Shown: positions 13,101 to 23,907, counted from the stretch's first letter. The stretch is DNA of 64,000 nt from Onthophagus taurus (GCF_036711975.1 NC_091966.1:28155501-28219500); one strand, 5' to 3'. The notes: generated by a model from the letters alone, not told the origin. Numbers and translations: made by a program.

Positions 13101-13985
13101 TTTTTTATAAAATATAAATTTTCTGTCACAAAAAAGATATATGTGCTAAAACTTTTCTGCACCTGCTTTTCATTTTAGGGAGTCTAAATAAAGTCAAAAA
13201 TGCCAAAAAACTGTATGTGACAAAAGTGTGTTATTATTATTAAAATTTCTTTACCAATTTTTATCGCTTCTTTTCTTTCTGCTTTTGCCTATTTGCTTTA
13301 ATTGGTTTCACAGTTTTCTCTGCATAAAATTCTTCTCAAATTTCTAGAAAGGTTCTGATAAGTATGAATCATAACCCTATATCAAAAACATGAGGCCACA
13401 TAGTACAAACAACTGCACTCCTACGCCGATTACTGCAGCTACATAACTCAATTTCGAAGAAATACTCACTTATCTTGTTCTTGTATCCAGGCCTATAATT
13501 TCTATAATTGTTTTTATATGTTCTTTTTGGTGTTAACTGCATTAATTATTCTTGGTTTTAAATTTAAATAGATAAGTTTGATTCAATTTTGATTGGATCG
13601 ATTAATGAAAAACAATCTTATTAGTTTGAAGAGATAAAATGAATGCAATTATATTATAAAAATCATACCACGGCTATCATTTAGAACGTTGGTTTTAAAT
13701 TTATCATTCTTGTACTTGGATGGATAAGAACTTGATTGGATATACCAGCAAATGTCAAAAGTAAAAAAATAGGTCAATTTATTCTATTTTTATGTATACC
13801 GTGAATTTCACTTAAGATGCAATATACAAAAATATATTTCCATTGAAAGCGGGCGTACTTACTTATTTTGTCCCACATAAAATGCAACATGTCAATATAA
13901 TTTGACATCACAGTAAAACCTCGATATAACGGATCAATAAGGGGAAAAATATACAACAATCTAGCGCTGAATAACAAATAAAACT

Positions 13986-14612
13986 AGACTAACACCCGAA
14001 GCTTTCTACTTCTAGGTCTAGTGTTAGTTCTAGTTTTACACTATCACTAGAACTAAGACAAGACCTAGAACTAGAATCATTCGGGTTTAGCCGTCTTGAC
14101 AGACAAGCAGCTAAACCCAAATGTTTCTAGTTCTAAGTCTAGTGTTAGTTCTAGTTTTAATTATTATTTAGCGTTAGATTTTGGTATATTTTTATTGAAC
14201 GAAAAGTAGAACTAACACTAGACCTAGAACCAGAAACACTCGGGACCGAAAACTCAGGGTTGCTGTTAGGACGTCACCTTTTTCCAAGCAAAACTTTTTC
14301 TTTACAAAACTACCCAATGTCAAGGCAAGTGGAAGTGCACAGTAGTTTCGTAACTATGGTACTGCATTTATATATTGCGAGTTATATGAAATTCCCAGTA
14401 TTTGATGATATTAGCTTTGTTGGTAATTCTGGAGTCCCTTATGCTAGCTTACTCGACTGCAGTCTCTCATCTACTGTAATGTACCAGCACAGAATTCTTT
14501 ACAATGTGCCCATAAAATCTCAACTTGTCAGAACTTCACCACAGATAATGACCCCAAAATTTTTTCACACTTCATGAATTATACCAAAAAGTATGTAGAT
14601 TCCAATCAAAAA
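13986..14612 (+). repeat. Direct repeat copy A with CTAGAACT palindromes
   Basis: The first half (13996-14250) is built from alternating motifs of the type CTAGTTCTAGGTCTAGTG and their reverse complements, ended by ACCCGAA or TTCGGGTTTAGC. It can fold into strong hairpins. The second half (14247-14612) is single-copy-like sequence. The whole block recurs in the same orientation at 15389-15972. Confidence 0.7.
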
Positions 14613-14624
14613 TGTTAGGGAAAT

Positions 14625-15262
14625 CTTGCAGTGCTGAAACTGTTCGGCGAGTACTTTACCAACATAACTTCCATGGGCGAGTAGCACGTAGGAAGCCCTT
14701 TATAAATAAAAAAATCAGGTATGTTGGCTTAACTTCGCAAAGGAACATATTTCGAAGAGCTTAGAGTTTTGAAATGCGATAATTTTTGCCGATAAGTCAA
14801 AGTTTAACATTTTTAGCTCGGACGATTTGCCTTATGTATGACGCAAACCAAACACGGAACTAAAAAAGGAGAGTATAAAAGCTACAGTTAAGCATGGTGG
14901 TGGAAGCGAAATGGTTTGAGCCTGCATGTCCGCCGCCGGCATAGGAAATTGAGTCTTTATTGCCGGAATTATGAATAAAAACATGTATCTTCAAATTCTA
15001 CAGCGAAATTTTGTCCAAAGTGCTAAACGCCTGGGCATACGACGCAATTTTCGCTTTTACCAGAACAATGATCCAAAACATAAGTCTGGAATCGTACAGT
15101 CGCGACTGTACAATAGCCATATTTGGTATTGCCCTCACTTAATGGCACCACCAGCACAGTTGCCCGATATGAACCCCATTGAAAATCTATGAGCAATGTT
15201 GGATCAAAATATACGAAAGCGTAAAATATCCAATAAAGAAGACTTGAAAAAACGCTACTTGT
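14625..15262 (+). pseudogene. Dead Tc1-like transposase
   Basis: Degenerate Tc1-family DDE transposase lying exactly between the two direct-repeat copies. Visible pieces in order: SAETVRRVLYQHNFHGRVAR and RKPFINKKIR (about 14630-14720), KHGGGSEMV-stop-ACMSAAGIGN (about 14893-14955, the segment after the first Asp), and MNKNMYLQILQRNFVQSAK (14971 on). After these come FYQNNDPKHKS, carrying the second catalytic Asp, and PAQLPDMNPIENL, carrying the third acidic position region. Stops and shifts occur between blocks. The first Asp block (usually FSDES) was not clearly found. No independent TIRs were identified. Confidence 0.75.
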
Positions 15263-15388
15263 AGAATGGCAGAACATAGAACAACGCCGCAAGTAACCAA
15301 ACAACTGGTCGAATCAATATCAAATCGTCTAAAGGCGGTGATAAATATATTTACTATTGATATAGTATTTAGCCGTGCGTCTTCAGAC

Positions 15389-15972
15389 CCGAAGCTTTCT
15401 AGTTCTAGGTCTAGTGATAGTGTAAAAAGAACTAACACAAGACCTAGAACTAGAATCATTCGGGTTTAGCCGTTTTGACAGACGTGCAGCTAAACCCAAA
15501 TGTTTCTAATTCTAAGTTTAGTGTTAGTTCTAGTTTTAATTATTATTTAGAAAAGTAGAACTAACACTAGACCTAGAACCAGAAACATTCGGGTTTAGCC
15601 GTGCGTCTCTTAAGACGGCCGAAAACTCAGGGTTGTTATAAGGATGTCACCTTTTCCTAAGCAAAACTTTTCCTTTGCAAAACTACCCAATGCCAAGGCA
15701 AGTGTAAGTGCACAGTTGTTTCGTAACTATAGTACTGCATTCATATATTGCGAGTTATATGAAATTCCCAGTATTTGATGATATTAGCTTTGTTGGTAAT
15801 TCTGGAGTCACTTATGGTAGCTTACTCGACTGCAGTCTCAATGTGCCTATAAAATGTCAACTTGTCAGAACTTCACCACAGATAATTACCCCAAAAGTTT
15901 AAAATATTTTTCGTCATCGAGTAGAAGCTTCATGAAGTATACCAAAAAGTATGTAGATTCCAACCAAAAATG
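15389..15972 (+). repeat. Direct repeat copy B with CTAGAACT palindromes
   Basis: Second copy of the 13986-14612 block in direct orientation, with similar palindromic CTAGAACT motifs (15389-15610) followed by the shared 15618-15972 segment. It has small indels relative to copy A. Together the copies bracket the dead Tc1 transposase. Confidence 0.7.
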
Positions 15973-16382
15973 CTAAATCAAGGAAAAATATTCAAAATCG
16001 CCAAATATAAAGATTTATTTATTATGGTTAGATGTAAAAAATAAATGAGTTCTGGGTACCCAATGTGAGAGATATTACGAAACAATCTATGTTTTTAAAT
16101 TTATGAAAATGCCTAACTTCTTTAAAAATTAGTCTAAAAAATAAGAAAAATTCACTAAATAGGAAAAATACAAAATTGTTACCTAGATTTAGATGAAAAA
16201 GTTCCTATTCTTTCATATTATTTCTCATCATATTATGCAAATAGTTTCATTCTAAGAATAAACCGGAAGTGATTTTTTAAACATTACATTAAATTAATAT
16301 CGTTAATCTAACCTCCTTTTTACAACATAATTTTAAAAAATTCTTTCCTAACAAACATTATCATTTCAAATAGGGTATCATA
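15973..16382. other. AT-rich DNA next to the Transib insertion
   Basis: No gene. The string AATAAACCGGAAGTGATTTT near 16258 recurs near 19796, on the other side of the Transib element, so part of this flank is itself repetitive. Confidence 0.4.
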
Positions 16383-17139
16383 CGTCGCACAGTGGTCCAC
16401 AAGCGGTAAAATGTGAACGAAAATCAACTTTTCGAAATTTTTTTTTTCGTTTTTTTTTACATGTTATATGTACTTTAGGTCCTAATAGACTGAGAGGTGA
16501 AAGGAATAAAGTGTTATGTACTTTCTAGTGCTAACTGTACGCAATAAAACAGTACTACAATTCTTGTGTATTAAATATCATAAAATGCTACAACTTTAGA
16601 TGAAGAAAATACATTGTGTTCCACTTTTTCAAGACAATGCGTTGTTGCTATCTTGAACAGTATAGAAAGGTCTTCATTTGGCACTTTTCTAATATTTAAA
16701 ATATTTTTGCAGAAATACGTAATAAGCACTTCTTTTAAAGCTAATTAACACCTACTTGAAGTTACAACCAAATGTTTTAACATATATATCTCGCAGAAGA
16801 CGCAAGAAGAACTTTTGTCGCTAGAATATTCTTATTCTTTGAGATGTGCTCTATATAACATGATAACCACATCTTGCTTTAACTTGCTCCTTTCCAAGAT
16901 ATTAACGATCAAAGATGATCAGTGACTGAGTGTGTTATTTGACCGTTTTCATATAAAATGCTTATATTTTTTTTCTTAAAAGATAAATCTCATATATTTG
17001 GTGTAAACTTGCATAACAATAATAGAATACCAGACTTAAAGTTTCAGGCATATCTAACAACCGGAAGTGGTTGTTAGATACAGTGCGGCAAAAAACTGGA
17101 ACACTTGAAATATCTACTTTTTTTGTAAGTACGAAGGCT

Positions 17140-17275
17140 TTCACGGCCGGAGTTAATTGAACTAAAATTAGAACTAACACTAGAAACTTTCGGGTTTTGC
17201 CGTGCGTCTTTGAAGAAAAGGTTTGACGTTTCGGATGCCATGTTGCAACTTTCTTCAGAAACACTTCGAACCAGT
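17140..17275. repeat. Short dispersed repeat with TAGAACTAACACTAG motif
   Basis: Contains ATTAGAACTAACACTAG and TTTCGGGTTTTGCCGTGCG, both shared with the palindromic blocks at 13990-14250, 15389-15610 and 25640-25930, followed by GACGTTTCGGATGCCATG. It lies inside the Transib element. Confidence 0.5.
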
Positions 17276-17659
17276 TTTATTAAATAATATTTAAAAAATT
17301 TTTTTTAAATGTTTCGATAATTATCCAAATGTAAATGTAAATTCTATATTACGTTGTAAGTGGGGGTTTGATGGTAGCGGATGTCATTCGACTTATAAAC
17401 AAAAGTTCATCACAAATACAGAGGGAAAACATGATTCGCTATTTGTGTCTTCCTAGTCCTATTACGATTGGAAGACAATGATAATAATATTGTATTGTGG
17501 AAGAACCCCACACCATAATCTATACGGTTTTGTAGACCGATTAGATTACAATGGGTGCATGAAAATGCCGCTCTTATAAGAACCGAAGAAAAATATATAT
17601 TTCAAACCAAATAAGCTCCCTTCAGCCATATACCTCAAAATGTGTAAGTGTTAACTTTT

Positions 17660-18410
17660 CTCTTTATTTCACGATGGTGGATGGCAAGGTATAAAGTCTT
17701 CGTTTTCTTAAAACTTTATTTGAATTATTCATACATGTTGTAGGTCTGTAATTCTTTGATGGGAATTTGAAGGAATCATCTGGAATGGAATGTTATTTAT
17801 GCAGAGCAAAAATTTCACAGATGAACGGTAGAGCTAGAAGGTTTTAAGTTTGGTTTGTCTGTTCTCCATGCATACATTCGGTTTTTTGTGTGTCTGCCTC
17901 ACATTTCATATAGATTAGAAATTAGAACTTGGAAGGTGACTAGTTGATACGTAGTTTTAATAAATTATCATCAGAGATTACTGTTATGACAATTTTATAG
18001 TAAGCGCGCATGTACTAATCACTTTATACTTTATTTAAGGAATTGACGAGGAACTAATACAGCGATTTGGCGTTGTTTTGGCTGCAATAAACAGTGGGTA
18101 CAATATTAATTACAATAAATTTGATAAATATTGTTTCAAAACTGCCGAAAAGTACGTCCATTTTATAGTTGGTACTATATGCCAACCAGCGTTCATAAAA
18201 TTTTGATACATGGATCTGCAGTCATTAAAGAAGCTCTACTACCTATTGGAGAGTAGTCGGAAGAAGCGCAAGAAGCTAATAACAAAAAAATCCGAAAATT
18301 TAGAGAGAGCCACACAAGGAAATGTAGTAGACTGGATACGAATGAAGATCTATTTAAAAGACTGCTACTCAGCCCCATTTCACCCCCCCAGCTCACATCC
18401 ATTTATAAGT
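17660..18410 (+). pseudogene. Transib (RAG1-like) transposase remnants
   Basis: Pieces of a Transib transposase, the family from which RAG1 core derives. First: FTMVDGK (about 17667-17688), a possible 55-bp intron (gt 17689 to ag 17743), VCNSLMG, a 1-nt shift, then SSGMECYLCRAKISQMN (to about 17826); this matches the family's VDGKVC...CYxC zinc region. Next: ELIQRFGVVLAAINSGYNI and FDKYCFKTAEKYVHF (18050-18166). After a shift at about 18168: WYYMPTSVHKILIHGSAVIK, ALLPIGE-stop-SEEAQEANNK, FRESHTRKCSRLDTNEDLF (18170-18370). The SEEAQEANNK block lies where RAG1 carries its third catalytic acidic residue. One stop and at least two shifts make it non-functional. N-terminal catalytic Asp motifs were not recognised upstream. 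Confidence 0.8.
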
Positions 18411-18653
18411 AATTTTCAACAGCACATTTCTAGAAAACATAAAAAGATGAGTATCGAGACTAAAAGATTACTTATAATAGACAATGTAGAAGACCAGGAA
18501 GAAGAAAAAGATGGCGAAAAAGAAGATGAATATGACGAAGAACAAGAATCAGAACAAGAGCTATATGAGGCAGAATGCAACGAAGATGAAGATGACGAAG
18601 AATGGTCTGAAACAGAACAAGAAGAAACACATATTGTTAAGCAACGTAGATAA
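18210..18653 (+). other. Open frame overlapping dead Transib, acidic tail
   Basis: A 147-codon ATG frame whose first half is an out-of-frame reading of the Transib C-terminus. Its second half (about codons 90-140) is a run rich in Glu and Asp, EEEKDGEKEDEYDEEQ and similar. The acid run may be a real, displaced coding piece (acidic tails are common in transposases) or GAA/GAT low complexity. I do not regard the whole frame as a gene. Confidence 0.3.
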
Positions 18654-18719
18654 TTTATAGAGAATTAAAGTCCATTTCTGATAGGCTAAAAAAGCATGGT
18701 TCGTTCCATTTAAAATTTT

Positions 18720-19205
18720 CTACTTTCTCGCCATTGAAAATGGAGAAACAATAATTCAATTTTTGACCAGCCTGTATAAGATACTCCGATACAACAAATG
18801 ACAATCTACTTGACAGCACTTGAAGAATAATCGTACCAATTTAGACCTTTTTTGAATGAACGTTGGCTGAGATATGGGGTTTTAAAGAGCATGGTGAAAT
18901 TTACCAAAAAAAGTTTAGAACCAAAATAACTCGAAAACAAAAAACGCTAGGTACCAATAACTTTTATCAAAGTCAACATATTTTTTGGCATATAATTAAA
19001 AGGTGTGATAAAAACTATAGCATTCCATTTAAAATAACGAAGTTATGGTCTACTTCGGTAGGCCGGAAGTGGCAGCCATCTTGAAAATATTTTAGATTGA
19101 AAGTTCCGAATGAACAACCCATGCTACCAAAATTTCAAAATTGTACGAATAGTGGAACCTGAAAAAGTTCTAACTAACCAGATATGTGAGACACTCTGTA
19201 GTTAA
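18720..19205 (+). repeat. Repeat family Y, copy 1 (plus orientation)
   Basis: About 480 bp, also present in reverse orientation at 34918-35400 and 36707-37170. The three copies share TTTTTGACCAG...CTGTATAAGATACTC at one end and GAACTTTTTTAGGTTCCACT (as read on the other copies) near the other. A similar open frame appears in each (18863-19084; 35267-35004; 37049-36828) with the shared string GFKEHGEI or GCKEHGEI. The frame has no recognised domain and starts differ. It sits within the Transib element, so it arrived later. Confidence 0.7.
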
Positions 19206-19532
19206 AGATTTATTTATAGAAACCTTACATCGAAGTAAACTATATAACCAATTTAGTTTAAACAATTTTGTATTTAGCTATCCTTCACGATTTAATAGCG
19301 TTGTATAAAATTTTGTATTTATCCAATTCTAAGGACCTAAATTATATGAAAAAAATAGACTGTGGCCTCAAGTAAATTAGTACTTCCGGTTGACATATTT
19401 GATCCAAAAGTTCACAAAGTCTTTAGCATATAGTCCTATAGCCACATACCAAGTTTCAAAAAATTATCTCAACCCAAACTGCGTTAAAATATTTTTGTTC
19501 GTGTTTTTTCGAATTTAGACCACTGTGCGTCG

Positions 19533-20220
19533 TTTTAAAGAGAATAAGTTTTAAGAATATATAATTATATTTAAGATATCATTTGTGATAGAACTCGCTT
19601 CTTAACTCCCAAAACTATAGGAGATGCGACATTCTAAAAATTGACTACAATCAATATTTACCAAAATTTATAATTTTGTATAAATCATTTTTCCTCCCTA
19701 TTTCCATTAACTAACATTATAGCTTATGATATATCGTTTTATAGAGGACAATTTAAGCTATTGTTTGAAATATAAATCATTTCTTTATTCCTACGAATAA
19801 ACCGGAAGTGATTTTTTAAACATTGCTTGGTGATTTTACAATTATATCTTAATAACAGTAATAAATATCTATATAAAAATAAAATACCTGTTCTTCTTCA
19901 ACCCAACAACATGAAGAAGGTGATTACCTTTTTATATTTGCAAAAATGAAATATTTTGGTACAGATTTCTCTGCATCCGCCTACACATAGTTAATAACAT
20001 CGATCCGGTTGTTCGACGTCACCGTTTTGCTACTATCGCTTTAAGTGGAAGCATTAAAACGCAATCAAAAATGAAAAAAATAACGTCAGTCATACGATTT
20101 TCGGCGTAAAAAACAACGTCCGGTTGGAAACGATTTCGTTTCCTGTAACGTACTGTTACATACACCTATAAACAAATAGCAAAAAAAATAAAGTTTTATC
20201 GTCCCAGTTTTCCGAGAGAG
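19533..20220. other. AT-rich DNA grading into GC-richer sequence
   Basis: No gene seen. From about 19970 the GC content rises and CpG becomes more frequent, leading into the candidate exon region. Confidence 0.4.
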
Positions 20221-20226
20221 AAGTTA

Positions 20227-20352
20227 TGGATGCGTGCGTGGACTACAACCACGTGTTGCGCGACTCCGATACCACCACGATCAAATTCAAAATCGGAAAA
20301 CGCAGTACTTTTATCGATCGCACAGAAATAAATTTCTGTAAAAGTTTTTAAA
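20227..20352 (+). CDS. Candidate small ORF or first exon, unknown
   Basis: A 41-codon ATG frame beginning MDACVDYNHVLRDSDTTTIK. The start has G at -3 and G at +4, a good context. A possible splice donor (GTAAAAG) lies inside its last codons (about 20337). The DNA around it is CpG-richer than the neighbours and shows no repeat signature, so it may be single-copy host sequence. The reverse strand of the same stretch is also open, so strand is undecided. No homolog is recognised. Confidence 0.25.
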
Positions 20353-20677
20353 CAAGCATTATTAGTTTATGAGCGTTTTTCTGTATTATTTTTTTAACTA
20401 TATTTTTTTACGATTTTTTTTATTTTCTTCGGTTGTTGGACGTTGATTTAAATTTCTACGGGCGTCGTCCCGAAGCGCAGTAGCGTCACGACGCCGTCGC
20501 CACAAGAAGCACTATTTTGTTCTCCACCATATGGCAAAGAGACACTACCTTTAAACGAACTACAACAAGAGAACTTATTTTTTATCGTAAAATTCAAAAT
20601 ACAGCCTTTTTCCAATTCTATGAAACCCCGAAGACTTAGTTTTTCTCAAAAAAATATTTATTCATCTTATCACTTAC

Positions 20678-21035
20678 CTTCTGGATGATATAGCAACGGG
20701 GATTGAAAGCAGTACAAATATAAGTACCGTTGGCGTCGAGACATGCGGCTAAAGGATCTGATGGTTGTCCAATTAAAGGGTGCGTCGCGGGCGTCGTTGT
20801 CGTTGGCCCTGTTCGTGTGGTGACCGGCGGTGAAGCGACACCGTCGGTACGGCATTTGCGTTCGCGGAGTGGCCTGCGCCACTGACCATGCCGACCTGTT
20901 GAGTCCGGGAACTGACAGCTGATCGACGCAAAGCGCCGACGCCGCTGTCGTGTGCCTACGCCGTCGGTGGAGGTGTGCGTGGGCGGGCGTCCCTCCAATT
21001 GATAATAATACTATTCGGCGCACTACCACGATATA
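20678..21035 (-). CDS. Candidate GC-rich 5' exon of a host gene
   Basis: Minus-strand stretch rich in GC and CpG that ends in a perfect splice donor, CAGAAG then GTAAGT (20677-20672). Two frames are open up to the donor. One ends ACLDANGTYICTAFNPRC...IIQK. The other contains an ATG in fair context starting MSRRQRYLYLYCFQSPLLYH (about 20742). Neither upstream boundary is clear: beyond about 21040 a dispersed repeat starts, and the longest frames start only at TTG or GTG. The composition and donor suggest a first exon with GC-rich 5' UTR, transcribed leftwards. No product is recognised and no further exon was found with confidence. Confidence 0.35.
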
Positions 21036-21042
21036 CACTCTA

Positions 21043-21491
21043 TGGTACTCTATGTGAAAATAAACCTAAAATAGGAGAAGCGCAAAATGTTTTGGAATTC
21101 GAACTCCCACTCATTGCGCGTGGAATGCTCCTAATTATTTTATTTTTTTCGTTTAACAAATCTATGTTCACAACGCAAAAGAATGGTTACATTATTTGAG
21201 TGCTGAATCATATCAACATTTCATTCATTATAAAAAACATGGAATTTTGATTTTTCCAACTCAACGTTATGATTGTCAAGTTTGAATATGAATGGTAAAT
21301 ATCTCGTATAGGTACCATACTTCCTCTTGAAATTGCGCTTATTTTGAACAATACAGGATGAGATAGAAATATGGTATAAGAATGATGGAGAATATTTGCA
21401 GAGAACTATGAATGATTTATTTGTAGGATTGCTTGTCAGATTCACAGCTGTTGAAACTACGTACAGTGGCTCACAGCTTATTTGATACAGT
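21043..21491. repeat. Left half of a hAT (ZBED5-like) copy
   Basis: This 449-bp block recurs in direct orientation at about 28975-29424 with few differences. The copy here is interrupted at 21491 by another hAT plus the Harbinger; the sequence resumes at 26809. The open frames in it (21221-21445 minus and 29137-29433 minus) are near-identical only because the repeat is. Confidence 0.75.
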
Positions 21492-21629
21492 TAGGCCGCG
21501 TTTATATTGGCGAGCGATTAGCGATGAGCGTTGAGCGGTGAGCGATGAACGTTGAGCGTTATAACGATGAAGTGTGTATATTAAGCAGAGTCGTAGCACA
21601 GCTTATTTAGTATCAGTACCGTGGTAAAC

Positions 21630-23698
21630 ATGCTACCGAAGTCAGTGCATTTGCTGTGGTTATTAGAAAATCCCATTTTATTTAGAAAGATTATATTAAG
21701 GAAGCGGAAGAAAAGAATTGGAGTGCATTACCTAAACAGAACTCGTTTGACAAACGGTGAATTTCACCAACTGTACTATGATCTACGAAGAGACCCGTCT
21801 AAATTTTTCGAATTTTTACGCATGTCTATTGACACTTTCGATTATATTTTGATACGAATTAAGGACAGGCTTCGGATAACTAATTTTAAGAGACCCATAT
21901 CTCCGGTAGAAAGGCTTTATTTAACATTAAGGTAGGTACACAAAAATAGTGACAAGTACACTAATCTTTATTGCATAAAATTAGATGTATAGAGTAATTC
22001 TACAGACCCAGAATCTTTATTGTTATATTTTCACGGGTCAAGCCGAAACATGCTATAATTTTCGTCACATTGACTAATTGGTTGATACCTTTGAATACCT
22101 TTTCCCACTGTTAAATTTTCTCCAGAGTTTGTATGTAATCTAGGCTGGGATCGTACTTGATCGAAGTTTTCACTTCCGTAAAGTTGAAGATTTGTGTAAT
22201 TTTCTTGACGTTGAACAGACTGCATAGTGTTTTTTTTGCGTCGCACGGCCTCGGTGATAACTACTTGTACTTTTGCTCGCACTTCCAATTTTTCTAAACA
22301 GTCCATGTCCGTAAAATAGGGCAGCAGACTCATTAAAAAATGATAATCGGGGTTACCTGTCATGTCAACATCTTTCTTAAATTCCTGTTCTCATAAATCT
22401 AGTCTTTTCTTATTACGACATGTTGGTGTTGCGAATGTCTTTCTTTGCGTTGTACAAGATGAAGGACGTGAAGAGCTAGTTGATGGTGAGGAAGGTTCAT
22501 GTTGTATGGTATCTGACTCTTCATTATTAACGTTTTCTGCAGTTTGTTCTTCATCCTCACTATCGGTGTTCTCGGGTTCCTTCGAGAGGTTGCCAGTTGT
22601 TGTACTTGGAAGCATGCTATCTTTTACAAATAGCATCATATCAAAAAATGGCCATTTTGACTTATAATTGTCATTTTCTGAGCCGGAGCGTTTTTTCGGA
22701 ATTTTATGCAGTTCAACCCGAAACTTATCTTTTAAATTTTTCCACTTCCCCTTCGCAGCTTGTCCTGGAAAGAATTTGTATTTAATTAGTTGTTATGATA
22801 TTTCAGGTTCTTGTCTACAGGACTCTCATTCCGAAATTTAGCAACAACTCTGAGAATGGGAGTTTGTACCGTTAGCAAAATTGTTCATGAAACATGTGAA
22901 ATAATATGGAATGAATTTGTTGACGAATTCATGCCAGTTCCTAGTCAAGAGCAATTACAAACTGTTGCAGAAGGATACTACAGACGTTGGAAGTTTCCAA
23001 ATTGCGTAGGGTCAATTGACGGCAAGCACTGCCAAATAAAATGCCCACCAGGAAGTGGTTCTCGCTATTTTAATAATCTGAAGTATTTCTCTGTGGTCTT
23101 ACAAGCAGTAGCTGATGTTGACAAAAAATTTATCACAATCGAGGTTGGCGCCAGAGGAAAGCAAAGTGATGGCGGAATATTTTCATCTTCGCAACTCTTT
23201 AATCTACTTGAAAATACGGTATTTAATATGCCGCCAGACAGAGAACTATTTGGTACAAACATTAAAGTACCTCATGTTTTAATTGGTGACGAGGCATATC
23301 CGTTGAAGACTTATTTGATGAGACCATATCCTTCCAGAAATCTCGATCCCGTCAAAGAAAACTTCAATAATCGCTTGTCAATAGCTAGAAAATGCATTGA
23401 ATGTGCTTTTGGCATACTACGTGCTAAATGGCGTATCTTGGGCAAGGATATCGAAGTTAGTCCAGAAAAAGCGGCAAATATAGTAAAATGTACGTGTATT
23501 TTAGATAATATTGTGATACATCGAGATGGCAATAGTGACTTACATTACTGTCAAGAGGTGGTACATTATTTTCCAGAAAATCAGCGTGAAACAGAATGGT
23601 TGCCACCTCCTCAAGAAGGACACGGAGGAGCTCGTAGAAGTTCAGCACGAGCGAAACAGATACGAGAATCTTTTGCAAATTACTTTGTAGATTTTTGA
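21630..23698 (+). CDS. Harbinger transposase nuclease (HARBI1-like)
   Basis: DDE endonuclease of a PIF/Harbinger element, needed with a Myb/MADF partner for cut-and-paste movement in the nucleus. Two exons: 21630-21931 (donor AAG then GTAGGT) and 22807-23698 (acceptor TTTCAG), 397 codons, in frame across the junction (AG plus G gives Arg). Exon 1 carries the N-terminal region (FHQLYYDLRRDPSKFFEFLR, RPISPVERLYLTLR). Exon 2 carries an HTH-like stretch (LATTLRMGVCTVSKIVHE) and the catalytic motifs GSIDGKHC, LIGDEAYPL and ARKCIECAFGILRAKWRIL, giving D, D and E. No stop or shift is seen, and length fits HARBI1-type proteins. I chose ATG 21630; an in-frame GTG lies 9 bp upstream. The 875-bp intron holds the last exon of the partner gene on the other strand. 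Confidence 0.9.
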
Positions 23699-23907
23699 AC
23701 GACAAAAAATATACGTGTATACTTGTACATTTCAGTGTTTTTTGACTAACCTGATAATCCAATACATGTGCCAACATCTCCCCATAACTTTCTTGTTATC
23801 TCCGTTTTTTTGTAATCTGGGTGTTGATCATTCCATAGTACCGGTTTTGTTTGCACTTCCGAAATTAATATTTCACAACTATTCGAAAATTTTGCTTTTG
23901 AACACAT
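22031..23907 (-). pseudogene. Harbinger MADF/BESS partner with one stop codon
   Basis: DNA-binding accessory protein of the Harbinger element. Exon 1 is 23907-23751 (ATG, MCSKAKF; donor CAG then GTTAGT). Exon 2 is 22764-22031 (acceptor TTTCCAG). The joined frame runs through KPVLWNDQHPDYKKTE, KLWGDVGTCIGLSGQ, KGKWKNLKDKFRVELHKIPK and SKWPFFDMMLFVKDSML, a MADF domain. A Ser/Glu-rich linker follows, then a C-terminal BESS-like motif, DYHFLMSLLPYFTDMDCLEK. One in-frame TGA (about 22396-22394, after KKRLDL) breaks an otherwise open 296-codon frame; it is a one-base change from CGA. The 986-bp intron contains the whole second exon of the transposase on the opposite strand. Confidence 0.85.

Larger units (their letters stand above)
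16388..19527 (+). mobile_element. Transib element with RSS-like ends
   Basis: A 3140-bp DNA transposon. Both ends start with CACAGTGGTC (heptamers 16388-16394 and 19521-19527). Both are flanked by the 5-bp duplication CGTCG (16383-16387 and 19528-19532), which fits the GC-rich 5-bp duplications known for Transib. On each end a nonamer-like A-rich motif follows a 22-bp spacer: ACGAAAATC at 16417-16425 and ACAAAAATA on the minus strand at 19498-19490. This mirrors the heptamer-spacer-nonamer of V(D)J recombination signals. Inside are broken pieces of the transposase (17660-18410) and unrelated repeats (17140-17270; 18720-19205). The element is dead for lack of an intact ORF. Confidence 0.85.

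Noticed and set aside
18193..18402. 69-codon minus frame
   Set aside because: Antisense to the Transib C-terminal remnant.
22362..22785. Plus-strand frames over the Harbinger
   Set aside because: Complement of the Ser/Glu-rich MADF partner exon; no independent motifs.
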